From NCBI GenBank assembly GCA_035236585.1, contig CP141127.1, positions 66,693,495 through 66,757,494 of the forward strand: a DNA stretch of 64,000 nucleotides, read 5' to 3'. Shown piece after piece: positions 25,093-37,842 of this stretch; position 1 is the stretch's first letter; each line of letters begins with the position of its first letter. The translations under genes were made by a program, and so were the position numbers. The stretch is from Warburgia ugandensis. Its lineage: Eukaryota > Streptophyta > Magnoliopsida > Canellales > Canellaceae. The notes beneath the pieces were generated by a model that made no database searches, was not told where the DNA came from, and saw only the letters and a program-made list of their open reading frames with translations.

Positions 25093-25807
25093 TGTTAAGT
25101 GTTCAATTTTGACCAAAACACCCATAGTTTAGCATTTAATTAGATAATCTAACTAATTAATTTGGTAATTTTTGGTCAAAATATGAATTTTAGCTCAAAT
25201 TGATTATCCAACTATAATTTGTCAAATTTAATAGTCAAATAATTGTTAGAGCTAATTAGAGGCTTAATGTATGGTTAGATGACTCTAATCTAGTCTTATA
25301 CCTTGCAAATCAAACATATCATAGGTTGAACGGCTAATTCTATGGGGCAAATAAGTTGAATTAGATATTAGATGGCTTGAATTATGTTGATTAGTGTCAA
25401 ATAAAAAATCAACAGTGCAAATTATCCAACAAGGGGCATTGAATGAACCAGATCACTCATAAAGCAAGATTGGATGGTTTCCTAAAGGAAAAAGTATTCT
25501 AATAAGGTGAAAGGTGACCATGGATAAGATTGCCTAAATAAGAGATCAAATTTGGAATGAAGAGGCATAATCCAAGGGGATAGAGGTTTCCTAGTGGGAA
25601 ACTAACTCTTCACTATAAGGAAAGCTGGGTAGATAAAAAATAGAAGGATGAAGGCTTTAAAATGAGGTGGGTGCTACTAGTCGGCAGGAATTTTTGGACT
25701 GTTTTCATTCTTTGCATTTAGTCCTTCGTTTCGTTGTTTTTGTTTCCTTTTCATTGTTGTTCCTTTCCTTCTTATATCTCTTTTCCTTCTCAAGCACCCG
25801 CACCAAC

Positions 25808-25849
<42 letters not shown>

Positions 25850-27257
25850 CTTTTTCTCTCGTCCTCCCCTTCTTACCACTCTTTTCTTCTTTCTCTTCTT
25901 CTTGTTGCTCTTTTTTTCCTGTTGCACCTCCCATCATCTTCTTCACTTCAGCTTGACATGCCCAGCCCCTCTCTTTTCCTTTCTCAGTTTCCAATAGGAA
26001 ACCGAGTCTAGTTCCCTTTCCTTGTCATGTTCCCAACCACCATCTTGTCTCTCTATTTATCCATTGACCCCTCTGTCTATACTACACCAGACCACCTTAC
26101 ACGCTCCCTCCACCATCACTGGTCAGCCCACCAACATCTTCACTTTCTCTCCACTGGTCGTCGGTACCCTATTCGTCAACACTAGCAAACCCTTCGCCAC
26201 CTCTGCCTGCACCACCAGTGACGTCCAGCATCATCTGCCCCTTCGCTCCCTGATCAATGGTTGTCTTCACCTTACTACACTGGTAAAACTTCACTGACAT
26301 CATCATCGACCTGGAGCAAATAGGCTAGCTTGCAGCATTGTCATCCACCTCTGTTCAAGCCGTTCCATCCAGCACCGACATCTGCCCAGTTCTCCAATCA
26401 TCGAGTTGTCTTCTCATTATCGTTTCTAACTATCTTTACCACCTAGCCCTACATATGCTTCCATCGACATCATTCCCAGCCATCTATGATTTTCTCTTCT
26501 TCTTGGGTTGGCGTCGTTCTCTATCTTCCTCTATTCTGATCAAATTTTTCAATTTTACTGGAAAAAGAAGGAACTTTCGGTTAAAATTTCACTTATGCCC
26601 ATAGAACAATAATTTCAATAACATTTTCATCATGTTACTATTCTTATTTGTATTCTTGTTTTATTCATGTTTTGGTTATCTATGTTCTACATTATTTCAT
26701 TATTAATCCAAGAACTATTTTATCTATCCCTATTTAATTAAATCAACGATTTTGCTTTAATCACAGGATACCTTCAATTTCTCATCTATGTCACATCCAA
26801 TTTTCAATCAACTTTTAGATCTTGTTTTTAGGACATCCTATAGCTTGTTTATTGTTCCTAATCTTCAATATGAGATTAAAAAATTAGAACTAAGCCATTA
26901 AAACCCAAAACTTTTATTTGGACCAAATCTTTGAGATTTTTGAGAATCTGCATTTGATCATTAACTAGAAGCACTAGAAAGATGTTGATGAAGGCTGATC
27001 TCAATTGAAGATATCATATTTGAAGAAATTGATGGTAATCAATATTGGAAAGTAGATTTTTCTTGTTTCTTTAGTTAGATTTTGTCTTTTTCAGTTGGAC
27101 CTCTATAATTTTCATTGATTGAATATATCTCAAGTTTGATTGCACTTTCATTTAATTTAATTTTTTGAACAATTAAATTTTATTTAAACTCCAAATTCTT
27201 AAGGCGAGTCGCTATGGGATCGACCTGTACTTGTATATGCTACACTACAATAGCTCA
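25093..27257 (+). mobile_element. Athila 3' LTR (left arm of inverted repeat)
   Basis: Begins TGTTAAGTGTTCAA right after the Athila polypurine-tract area and ends near 'caatagctca'. It contains a CT microsatellite, a long pyrimidine-rich stretch (25735-25930) and, near its end, 'gctatgggatcgacctg', the GGGATCGACCT block of Athila/Tat LTRs. Length about 2.16 kb. Open frames in 25667-26604 come from low-complexity CT sequence and resemble no protein. The exact 3' end is uncertain within a few bases. Confidence 0.75.
25810..25845. repeat. (CT)n microsatellite
   Basis: About 18 uninterrupted CT units in the left LTR arm. Confidence 0.95.
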
Positions 27258-27274
27258 TATTATTTAATCACACA

Positions 27275-28715
27275 TGCATAGGCTATTGTGGTGTAGCATC
27301 TACAAGTATGGGTCGATCACGTAGGGACTCGCCTTAAGAATTTGGAGTTTAAATAAAATTTAATTGTTCAAAAATTAAAATTAAATGAAAGTGTAATCAG
27401 GCTTTAGATATATTCAATCAATGAAAATTACAAGGGTCCAACTAAAAAAAGCCAGAAATTTAACTAAAGAAATAATAAAAATATACTTACCTAGATCGAT
27501 TATTGTCAATTTCTTCAAATTTGATATATTAAATCTCAATTAGCTTTCATCAACTTCTTTCTGGTTATTCTCATTAATGATCTAATGGATAGATTAGGCA
27601 GATTCTCAAAAATCTCAAAGATTTGGTACAAATAAAGGTTTTGGGTTTTAATGGCTTAGATCTGATTTCTTAATCTGATATTGAAGATTAGGAACAATAA
27701 GCAACCTATAGGATGTTCTAAGAATAAGATCTAAAATTTGATTGAAAATCGGATGTGAAATAGATGAGAAATCGAACGTATCATATGATTAAAACAGAAC
27801 TGTTGATTTGATTAAATAGGGATAGATAAAATAGTTCCTGAATTAATATTAAAATAATGTAGAACACATATAAGTAAAATAAGAATAAAATAGAATGACA
27901 ATAAGAATAGTAATGGGATGAAAATGTAATTGGAATTATTGTTCTATGGGCAAAAGTGCAATTTTCATCAAATGTTGCATCTTGTTCCCGCAAAATTGAA
28001 AAATTCAACTGGAACAGAGGAAGAAGGAGAACAACACCTGTCGGGGAAGAAGAGAAAATCAGAGATGGCTGGGGACAATGCCGGTGGAAGAAGATGGAGG
28101 GATGGGTGGTGGAGGTGGCTGGAAACAATGATGAGCAGGTGATCTAATGATTAGAGAACTAGGTAGATGTCGGTGCTGGGTGGAACGGCTTGAATAGAGG
28201 AGGATGACGATGCTGCAGGCTAGCCTATTTGCTCCAGGTCTACAGTGACGCTGGGGAAGCTTGGTCGGTGCCATGCGGTATAGATGACTAGCATACAAGT
28301 GTCAATCAGGCGGAGAAGGGGTAGAAGATGTTGGACATCGACAGTGGTGTCAACAGAGGTGGTAAAGGGCTTACCGATGTGGGTGAACAGGGAACTGACA
28401 ACCGATGGGGAGAAAGTGAAGACATTGGTGGACCTGACCAGTGATGGTGGATGAAGCATGTAAGGTGGTCTAGTGCAGTCTAGATAGAGGGGTCCACGGA
28501 GAAACAAAGAGACGAGATGGTGGCTGGGAACATGACAAGGGAAGGGAACTGGACTCAATTTCCTATTGGATACCAAGAAAGGAAAAGAGAAGGGCTGGGG
28601 GTGTCAGGTTGGAGTGAAGAAAATGATGGGAGGTGCAATAGGAAAAAAAAAAGAGTGATGAGAAGAAGAGAAAGAAGAAAAGAGAGGGAAGAAGGGGAGC
28701 ATGAGATAAAAAGAA

Positions 28716-28801
<86 letters not shown>

Positions 28802-29511
28802 CTGGTGTGGGTGCTTAAGAAGGAAAAGAGATATAAGAGGGAAAGGAACGACTATGAAAAGGAAACAAAAATGATGAACAGAAGGACTAAATGCAAGGAA
28901 TGAAAATAGTCCAAAAGTTCCCACCAACCTATAGCACCCTCCTTTAAAAGCCTTCAACCTTCTAATTTTGTTCTACCCAGCTTTCCTTATGGTGAAGTGT
29001 TAGTTTCCCACTAGGAAACTTCTATCCCCTTGAATTATACCTCCTCATTCCAAATTTGATCTCTTATTTAGGATATCTTATCCATGATCTCCTTTCTCCT
29101 TATTAGAACTCTTTTTCTTTTAGGAAACCATCCAATCTTGCTTTGTGAGTGATCGGTTCATTCAATGCTCCTTGCTAGATAATCTGCATCATTGATTTTT
29201 ATTTGACACTAATCAACACAATTCAAGCCATCTAATATCCAATTCAACTTATTTGAACCATAGAATTAGCCGTTCAACCCATGGTATGCTTGATCTGTAA
29301 GATATAAGACTAGATTAGAGTCATCTAACCATACATTAAGCATCTAATTAGCTCTGATGATTATCTAATTGTTGAATTTGAAAAATTATTGTAGAATGGT
29401 CAATTTGAGCTAAAATTCATATTTTTTTTCAAAAATTATCAAATTAATTGGTTAGATGATCAAATTAAATGCTAAACTAGAGGTATTTTGGCCAAAATTG
29501 AACACTTAAAA
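27275..29511 (-). mobile_element. Second Athila-type LTR, opposite orientation (right arm)
   Basis: Reverse complement of the LTR at 25093-27257. On the minus strand it starts at 29511 (TTTTAAGTGTTCAATTTTGG) and ends near 27281-27275. Beyond 29511 there is no Athila polypurine tract, so this is either a 5' LTR or a solo LTR of another copy, not the partner LTR of the element at its left, which would be in the same orientation. No target duplication could be fixed. Confidence 0.75.
28720..28797. repeat. (GA)n microsatellite
   Basis: About 39 GA units, the inverted counterpart of the CT tract at 25810 but roughly twice as long. Confidence 0.95.
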
Positions 29512-31904
29512 GTTTTCATTATCATATGAAAAGGTGGTAAACTCTATGCATGCATTCACCACCTCAATACCCTTGCATGTGAATCTCCCATACTAGCTGA
29601 AGAGTTCCACATATTTTACACTCTTTTTGAAATCGAAAGCCAAGTAGTTGGGGTCCCACAAAGTCTACATATTTTCTCCCTTGATTCTAGCTTTGATAAA
29701 ATGTGTAATAATTAGGAAAAATGGGAAGCTAAAGACTTCCAATTTTGAAACGAAATAAACAAAAATGTGAGGCTTAAAATGAAGGAGATAAAGTCTAAAT
29801 CAATGGCCATGATCATCTTAACGTAGGGCTTTCCAAAGAAACCTAAAATGGAGAGGTAGATGGCAATCTATGATTGGCTAAAAGGTTAGCTAGGTGTAGA
29901 CATTTTTGAAGCCTTTGAATGAAGCTAAAATTGAAGCTTTTGATATGGGAGATGATTGGCTACTTCAGAGGATTTTTATGATGAGATTTAGGTAGCTAGA
30001 AAATTCTTCAAGGGAGATGAACTTGGATAGGTTGGAGATTATTTGAGGAGAGAAATGAGGCTGAGTAGGATTTTAAGGGCAGATTCCTGTGTGGACCAAT
30101 CAAGGTCCACTAATCAAAGCAAGATACATTAGCTAAGAGATAACGAGAGAGATAACTTCCTTAAGAGGACAATTTGTAAGAGTAAATCAGGGGGAAAATC
30201 ATGGAATTGAGTTGCAGCTATTGGAGGAGAATAGACGTTGGCTTAATTGGACAAATTAGAGAGAAAAGTAAGCAAAATAATTGGAGAGAGGTGCTACAAA
30301 AAAGAGGATTGTTTTCATCTTTAGAAAGACACGTTTTTCCCTTCAAGGGAGCTCTCTTATAATTATTCTTTTCTCTTTGAAAATTGAATGCACAAGAGAG
30401 AGGGGTGCTAAGCTAAAGGTCGGGATGTTGAGGACTACTTGGATCTCTATTTTGGTGCTTAATCGGGTTGTTTCCTGTCTATTTTGTTTATTTCTTGTTG
30501 ATCCATATAAAGATCATTCTTTAGTTATGCTAGCATGTACCACTTGACTTATGAATCAATGAAGAATTGTTTTCCTTTAGGAATGCATGTTTTTGTAAGG
30601 GTTAAATCATTTCAATTCATTACCTTTGCATGATATGTTTTAATTTGTTTTCTTGCTTTTGTCAATTAGATTAGTAACATGTTAGGCAAGATTTTATTTA
30701 ACTGAGAATAGAGTGATCCTAGCTTACCATTAGGTAACCCCATTAATTATTTTCTAATGGTTTAAAAGAATTTCATAATTTAATTTGGAAATTTTTTTAA
30801 TTTAGAAAAGGTAAAATTTTTATAGTAAAATATTTTTCTTCTATATCATTATTTTCCATAATAGATTCTTGGATTTAATCATAGCTCTATTATAGTTAAA
30901 TTTTACATAGAATTCTTAGGATTTCATAATCCACCTAACTTTAAATATTTAACATTTTCTAAATCTAAATTTTCAAAGAAAATACTATATGAAAAACTAA
31001 TAATAGTTTAGAATTAAGTATTGAGTTATAAAAAGAAATTGTAAGTGTTGGGCCATAATTTTGGCCTAGGTGACCTGGAATCCCACTTCATCTTTCCTAA
31101 ATTAATCCACTCGCATCTCATCCATTTGATTTAAGCATCATCTTATATACAATTTTCTTCTAATTTAGTATGATCCATGCATCATTGTAAGTTCATTATA
31201 TTTGAATAATCTAGTGCTTATTCATCATCCTATATCATCCTTGTAAGATTTACCCTAATGAAATACTACATTGATCAAGTTTTTAGCATTATTATTGGTG
31301 AGGTGATCATCTAGCCAATGCACCATCAAATTAGGTCAAAGGTAAACCATCCTTTATTGGAAGAGGAGGTGGTTTGTACATGGTTTACCCTTGTATGAGA
31401 AATAAACAACTAAGGCTTTTCATTTTAAATCCCAATTCAAGGGTTGTAATAACATATGTTAAGGGTGAACCATACTTTCTTGGAAGTTGAGGTAGTATGT
31501 CAATCTATTCACCTTCGCATGAGAAGACTTTAATCAAGGACCCCACTGTGAGTTTCCATAAATCCCTCTCTCATTTCATTTGATAGAATAATTTGCATTT
31601 GTTTGGTAGGTAACTTCATATTAGAATTAGGATTAGTTTATCATTTTTCTTGCATTATTATGACATATATATCCTTTTTAAGGTGAGTTATATGTTGACA
31701 AATTGTCTTGGTGAATGAATATTGATTAGTAACAGCATCATGTAAGGATACGAGAATGCACCAGGAATGTCTAAAAAACAATCTAGGAGAAAGATAACAC
31801 TACTGATATTTTAGATTGATAAGATCATAATACAACAATGGATTGTCCCACCGTCTGCTCTCTAGCAGAGCTTCAATGTAACAAAAATCCAAGAATAGTT
31901 GGTT
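29512..31904. other. Unassigned AT-rich stretch
   Basis: No gene recognised; the 88-codon frame at 30281-30547 has no familiar motif. The text around 31340-31560 resembles parts of old Ty3/gypsy LTRs and holds a twofold tandem repeat. Nothing defines ends or a target site. Probably repeat debris. Confidence 0.35.
31341..31540. repeat. Imperfect tandem duplication, period about 124 bp
   Basis: 'ggtaaaccatcctttattgg' at 31341 and 'ggtgaaccatactttcttgg' at 31465 open two related units, each followed by 'gaggtggtttgt'/'gaggtagtatgt' and 'ttacccttgtatgagaa'/'tcaccttcgcatgagaa'. Confidence 0.7.
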
Positions 31905-34075
31905 GTCCAATCGGACAATCTCAGCCGTCCGATCGAGTACTATTCACATAGTAACTTCGTGATGTCTGATCGATGATCAAACACCACAGATGAGTTTCGC
32001 ATCATAAAAAGATGATAGGATGACTAGAAGTATATGAATTTGAAGTGAAACAAATCGGATGATCTAGGCTGTCTGATCTGTCACTATCCAAATAGACACC
32101 TTATTATGTTAGATGAATGATTTGAGGTCACAGATGGATTCCTGAACCCTAAATTAGCTTAGATATGACATAAAGTATGGAAAGTAACATCCATGTCCAA
32201 CACAAGAGTTGATCTAGATAGGAATCATGGGTTCAGACCACTAAACAGTAAAAGTGACTTACAGTCGCTTAAGAAGAGTAATAGATAGCCAATCCAGGGC
32301 CAATGGCATGGATTGGAAATCCAGTAAGTGGTTGTCATTAAATTAGTTATCAACTAATAGCTAATGAGACACCTTTTGTACGGTAATGAACACTGTCACT
32401 TTGCCTTATGCTAAATAGTATTAGGGAAGTTAGGAGAATTCCTAGAACTGTATAAATAAATATGTATTTGTATTATTACAGAGGTAACTGATCGGGAGTG
32501 CGTACGCGAACTGAATGAAGTATTTGTATCAGTGAACTGGAAGATCTCCATTTGAGATAGGTGGAATTAAGATTGCTATGATTTTTGCTATATATACATG
32601 TGTATATGAATTTCAAGTATTGAAATGAATCTTTTCTATTTATATGAAAGATAAGATGATTGTGCATGCTAAAATTGAATCATGAGTGAACGGTTTTATG
32701 CATAAGCTATGCACTATTGTAAACCATGTATGAGGAATATAAGACTAATACCAAAAACTTGTGAAATGGCTTATAAGAGCGAGAGGGGTCATTATGATGC
32801 AGGCGGACCATGGAGTTGTTATGATGTGGTTGGGCCTTTAGGCTGGACGAGCTATTGGTCCCTACGATTTAGTTCCAATGTTAGGGGAGTTTGACGCATT
32901 CTGAGAGGTCGTTATGATGTGGGCGGGCCACAGAGTCATTATGATGTGGGTGGGCCTTCGAGCTAGACGAGCTACCAGTTCCTGGCTGGACGAGCTACCG
33001 GTCTCTCAGGAGTAAAGCCTTGAGGTGTGTCTTTGAGTTTGGTGTGTCTTTGGGTTTAACCCATTGTGCCGACTCACTACGCCAAAGAGAATACTATTGT
33101 TTGCTATGTACTTGATACACACAACAACGTATTGGTATTTGATATATGAAATGGCTTGTAAGAGCGAAGACTGGTATTAGGAAAATGTAAATGAGTTGTA
33201 AGTTTGACATGTGACTACACAATTTGCATTTCAAATGTGTTTTGTACTAATGCATTGGTATTCCTTCCATCTTGGCATGGATTCATGATTTTGATAAATG
33301 CTGAATGATTTCAAGTTAAGTGATAATTGAATTGTTGTTTGCATGATTCAGCATGGCTAAATTGATCTATATATATAATTATAATGATTTCTATTTATAT
33401 AAAATATTGCGTCTTATTCCACCTACACAAGCAATTGCTTGCTGAGGCATTATTGTGGTTTGCAATGCCTTAGATATAGAGAATAGTAGTAGGTTTGGCA
33501 TGTTGATAGTATCATAGAATAAAGGACTCCCAAGGAATAGGAGCTGCTTACTGACAGGAGCGCACCTACAAAAGCTTGAAAAGAGGACATGTAAGAATTG
33601 GTCTTTGAATTGAAGCGTCGTATTAGAAATGAAAAAGAGACTGCATTGTATGTAATTATGGGAATTTGGAAGACTTATGTGACTAGGTTGTGCTCTGGAG
33701 GTTCTTGGGTGTGTTGTGTTGAGGTAAACTGTTTTGTTTTGTCAGATGTATGAAAAGGAGACAGAGTCTCCATTTATATTTTAAAATTGTCAACAATGTT
33801 TATTAAGTAATTCACAATGACATGCTTTAAATGTCATATGTCCAAAAAACAGAGGAAACTCTGTCGAATTTTTGGTAGAAATGAGCGCTCATTTCACCGA
33901 GAATCCTTGTTTTTGATAAAACAAAAATGACACTTGGGGTTTTTCAAAGTGAGTTTGAAAGAAAATATTTTCTACTGCATTGCACTATTTTACAAAAATT
34001 ATTTCAAATTGGATCGATCGTGCATTAGAAATTAGTTTGTATTTAAAATTTCATTTGAAAACCTCGGTCGTCACA
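31905..34075 (+). mobile_element. Element E, left (5') LTR
   Basis: Matches 38694-40815 from 'aatctcagccgtc' on, ending GGTCGTCACA at 34075 next to the primer site. The match to the right LTR does not extend left of about 31905. Confidence 0.85.
32786..33005. repeat. Tandem repeat in E LTR, period about 121 bp
   Basis: Phrases 'gtcattatgatg', 'ttatgatgtgg' and 'ctggacgagctaccggt' recur; unit starts at about 32786 and 32907. The same array is present in the right LTR at 39550-39755. Confidence 0.7.
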
Positions 34076-34077
34076 GT

Positions 34078-34089
34078 TGGTATCAGAGC
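34078..34089 (+). promoter_or_regulatory. Primer binding site of element E
   Basis: TGGTATCAGAGC, complementary to the 3' end of initiator methionine tRNA, two bases after the LTR end. Confidence 0.92.
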
Positions 34090-37000
34090 CCAGGTTCAGT
34101 CCACTCATAGCCAGTCACATTAAGTAAGTCTTAAGTAGTCTCTAAAGTTAGATGTTGCAACTAATGAGTTTGAGAGTAACTCATAAAAGAACTTTGTGAT
34201 GAAGGGATGAATGTTACCTAAGAGGATGAGTCAGAGGACAACAAACCCCTCTACTGAGTCATGTGACCAGGGGAGTCAAGTGTCGGACTTCATGGTCAAC
34301 ACGATGCAAAACCCCAGTCAGCTGGTGCAGTAGCAACAATAGATGCGACCCATGAGGGTGTGCAAGTTCTAAGGAGTCAATAGATGTTTAGTCTTGGCAC
34401 GAGTAAGAGGAGTACTCTTGCGAAATTAGTATAATTCTTAGAGTAAAGAACAATAGTATAAGTGTACAAAACTTGTATAGCTGAATGAAAACTTTATTAG
34501 AGATAGATCTATTCACATGGGGAGACCTTTAGAGAATCCAATGTGTTGATTTTGACAATCAGCACAAACTTGTGAGGATTATGATTTCTATTGCACAATA
34601 ATATTTTGATTTTAATGAAAAGAGGGAAGAGAATAATCACAAGGGAAGAGAACTCAGGAAAAATTAAGAGAATTACAATATTAGTCTATACATGTTGAGG
34701 ATAGATTCGACGGATATATTTTGATATGAGGAAAATCAGTGGCAGTTGATCTGCTTATGTAGAGGAATTATTTATTGAAGTAATGAAAATGAGTTATTCT
34801 CTAAGTATACATAAATAATGACATCTAATTATCATCGAGAAGTAAATGCCTATTTAAATGCTTCTTGGGAGTTCTAATTATGAATTTAAGATGCATAATG
34901 CATAGAGGATGTGACAACTATTTTATAAGGATGATTACTAAATGATAAGAAAGAAAAGCAGATGAGTGGAGAATTAAAGCATGGATATAGAAACTTAGTG
35001 AATACATTCAATTTCTAACTTGGACAGTGCGTAAACTTTTGAAAGACCTAACAATTATGGTAACAACAATAGTATGAGGATAATGACAAAGGATTAGAAT
35101 GATTACAATTAATGAGAACTCGAGAGAGTTAGAGAAGTATTGTATTAACCTAAATTTGAAACTGGATTTATTTGATGTATAAATTGTAGCATGGTGGAAA
35201 TCACTGGAAAAAAATTGATGAAATAAGGTCCTAGTTTTCTTGTGGATGTATTTCTGAGTGATGAGAATAATTATTAAATAGAGATGATCATGTGATGAAT
35301 CGACTAGGGAGAGATAGTCGAAGTGAATGGAGAAAGATGGAATTGATTATAATTGATTTATATTCAACACTGATATTGATGAGATTGTGGTTACTAATAA
35401 CGAAGGCTATTATAAAAGATTAGTTTCATTAGTTGGGAGATTGACAGAGTTGCAATTGATTTTGACTAATATGACCATTGGTTATAGGAAAGGAATGGTA
35501 GAAGTGAAGACACAAAAAATTTGTAATTAGGAGTCTAATGATGATCATTTGAGAGGACGTGTTCCTCTATTGCTGAGTCCTTTATCTAAAAGGCTCTGGA
35601 GAAGGTCGGTAATGATCAATATATTTGCCTAAGGAGTAACAAGTGATGCAGGGAGATAGTTTGCTACTTTAAAGCGGAGGTATCAGGCAGCTCAACAGTA
35701 TTTGAAATGGGTTTATAGGCTAAAGAGGTGTGTTATTTGCAAGGGTAAGTACCTGAACATTAGTAGACACCACAATAGAGGCAATAGTATGAATAGCCAC
35801 CATTATAGTAGCAATATTTTAGATACTTGATCGTGGTGAGTCAGTGCATTTCTTTAAAGACTATTCTAGAGGACAACGAGTCAAACAGTTTGACATTAGA
35901 ATTAGGGAAGAGATGGCCCCACCTTAGTAGTGATGAGTTTCTGTTATTACATCGAGGTAAGCATAGGTTCAAACTAGATGGTGGAGAGTATTTTCTAGAT
36001 TATTAGTAGGCATGTTATGATTTTCCTTGAATTCAGGATCCATCTTGCTTAGACAAGCCTAGATGTGTTATCCTTTCAATTGGGTGTTATGACTTTAGGA
36101 AGAAAGTTACTAGAGGTTAATGAGTACTTTTAAGAGGCACCTATGAACCAAATAAGAGAGAGATGATGAACGATGATCTCATCCTATTTGATATGGTGGA
36201 TTATGATGTCATTTTTGGGATGGATTGGTTGATCCCATCTTGAAGGTATTGCTGTATGTTTCAGAGGTGCTAAGTTTTATTTCTTGTGGTGTGACAATGG
36301 GGGATCATTAGCTACCACAGATTGAGTGCAAGATGATGTGCAAGAGTTTGTAGTCTTGCCTGAGGAGTTTTCATGATATTGCTGTAAGAGAATGATTTCA
36401 GGCATAGCATTATTTACCTAAAATACTACATGGAATGGCCCAATGGAGCTGGCAAAGCTCCAACTATATAAGCTATTAATAAGGATTTTAACAAGCTTAG
36501 AGTAGTTTTCTTCATGAGAAGAGAGATCTTTGTTACTATGCACAGATTGTCGTTTGTTTGATAGTACCGCGGTAGAGAACTGATATTCTTAATCGTATAT
36601 TGATGATCTATTGGATCAACTAAGGATGGTGCATGGTGTTTGTGGAGAATGAATTGAGGCGTGGTTATAAGCAACTTAGGATTTTGAGTATGACATCTTT
36701 AAGATGATTTTTCTTGAATTCATTATGATTGTTATGAGTTCTAGATGGTATTAATTGGCAAAACCAATACACTGACAGAATGTATGGATATAATGGATTG
36801 AATCCTTAAATGTTAATTGGATGAGCCATGATTGTGTTAATGGATAGTATTACAGTATACTTCATAAACAGAGAGGAGCACAAGGAATCCTTGTGCATTA
36901 ATTTAGAACGTTTAAGGACTCATCATTTGTTGCGAACATCTATAGCATGAGTTATGGTCAGAGGAAGTAAATTTCCTTTACTGCACTACCTTGAATGATA

Positions 37001-37806
37001 GAGAGGCAGTTATTGAGATGGTGATGGGCTGACATTATCCAAACTAGTGATTGAGGTTTATAGTTCCTTAGTCTTATGAACTACTAGGGCAGAGTAATTG
37101 AGTTTCACCAGGATATCAGTAATGTATAATATTATGCAAGATTATTCTCTTATGGGTAATCAGAATTCGATTTACAATCTATACTTGTGAGTAGCCAATG
37201 AGGGTGACCTAAGAGAGCGGCCAATGAGGGCGGGTGCGAGAGGCACTAGCAAGCTTCTAGGTGGCGAGCTTCTAGGTGGCAGGCTTCTAGGGGCTCACAG
37301 TATGATTGTATTGTGGATTGGTTTTCATTGGCAAAGAGTTTCTGTTGGTGAGTTGAGATACACTAGTTTTGACTAGCATATGATTGACAATGGGTGAGCT
37401 GATGTGCTCTATAATAAATTCGGCATAGATTTGTCTATTGATAAGCTAATGCACTTTGATATAGACTTGGCATAGAATTACTGATATATGAGTTGCGACA
37501 CATCGATATTTATTGATATGGTGATTTTATCAATACTAAAGTTGTATACAATTAATTAACCCTTAGATGACAGTTTGGTTCATGTTAATTGCATTATATG
37601 TGGTGATGACATGTTCTAATTGAATTATGAATTATTTGATATAAAATGATTATCATTTAGCGATTTATATGTAAATTGAAATATGAGGAGATGACATGAT
37701 ATGAAATTGTCTATTTATAGATGTTGATTCTAGAAACTTTTGGTATGATATGTGGATCTTGGGATATAAGGATATTTTGGAATTATTTGAAAAATAACAT
37801 GGAAAG

Positions 37807-37842
37807 AATTTCGAGGACGAAATTCCTATAAGGAGGGAAGAA
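37807..37842 (+). promoter_or_regulatory. Polypurine tract and palindrome of element E
   Basis: AATTTCGAGGACGAAATT (37807-37824), then AAGGAGGGAAGAA directly before the LTR start TGTAACATCG at 37843. Confidence 0.9.

Larger units (their letters stand above)
25093..29511. repeat. Large inverted repeat (tail-to-tail Athila LTRs)
   Basis: 25093-27255 and 27281-29511 are reverse complements of each other, about 2.2 kb per arm around a 25-bp centre (27256-27280). I judge identity at roughly 85-88 percent by eye over several sampled stretches. Matching landmarks: 'gaaggggatagaggtttcctagtgggaaac' type sequence at 25575 and its complement at 29000; 'aatctttgagatttttgagaa' at 26925 and its complement at 27600; the CT tract (25810) and the GA tract (28720). 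Confidence 0.9.
34076..37842 (+). mobile_element. Element E, internal gag-pol region (degraded)
   Basis: A gag-like start is seen near 34210 (MLPKRMSQRTTNPS, similar to the MPPKRxxRxTT start of Tekay gag). A weak zinc-knuckle-like CVICKGKY lies near 35730. The end of the aspartic protease is visible near 36165-36240 as LILFDMVDYDVIFGMDWL, matching LxxLDMxDFDVILGMDWL, the best-kept motif. Around 36770-36930 an NREEHKESL..NLERLRTHHL string matches the SREEHxxHLxxVLxxLRxHxL block of RT. Integrase was not found. Protein production from it is not possible. Confidence 0.75.

Noticed and set aside
25667-26604. Possible protein gene downstream of a CT-rich 5' leader
   Set aside because: The frames come from CT repeats and low-complexity sequence within an Athila LTR; the mirror copy at 27781-28957 does not keep the same frames.
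27256-27280. Recent perfect palindrome or cruciform
   Set aside because: The centre is an unpaired 25-bp spacer and the arms are clearly diverged, so it is not a recent perfect palindrome.
28517-28903. 128-codon frame with long Glu/Arg repeat
   Set aside because: Produced by the GA microsatellite.
34078-34089. tRNA gene fragment
   Set aside because: The 12-bp match to tRNA-Met is the retrotransposon primer site beside an LTR, not a tRNA gene; no cloverleaf sequence surrounds it.
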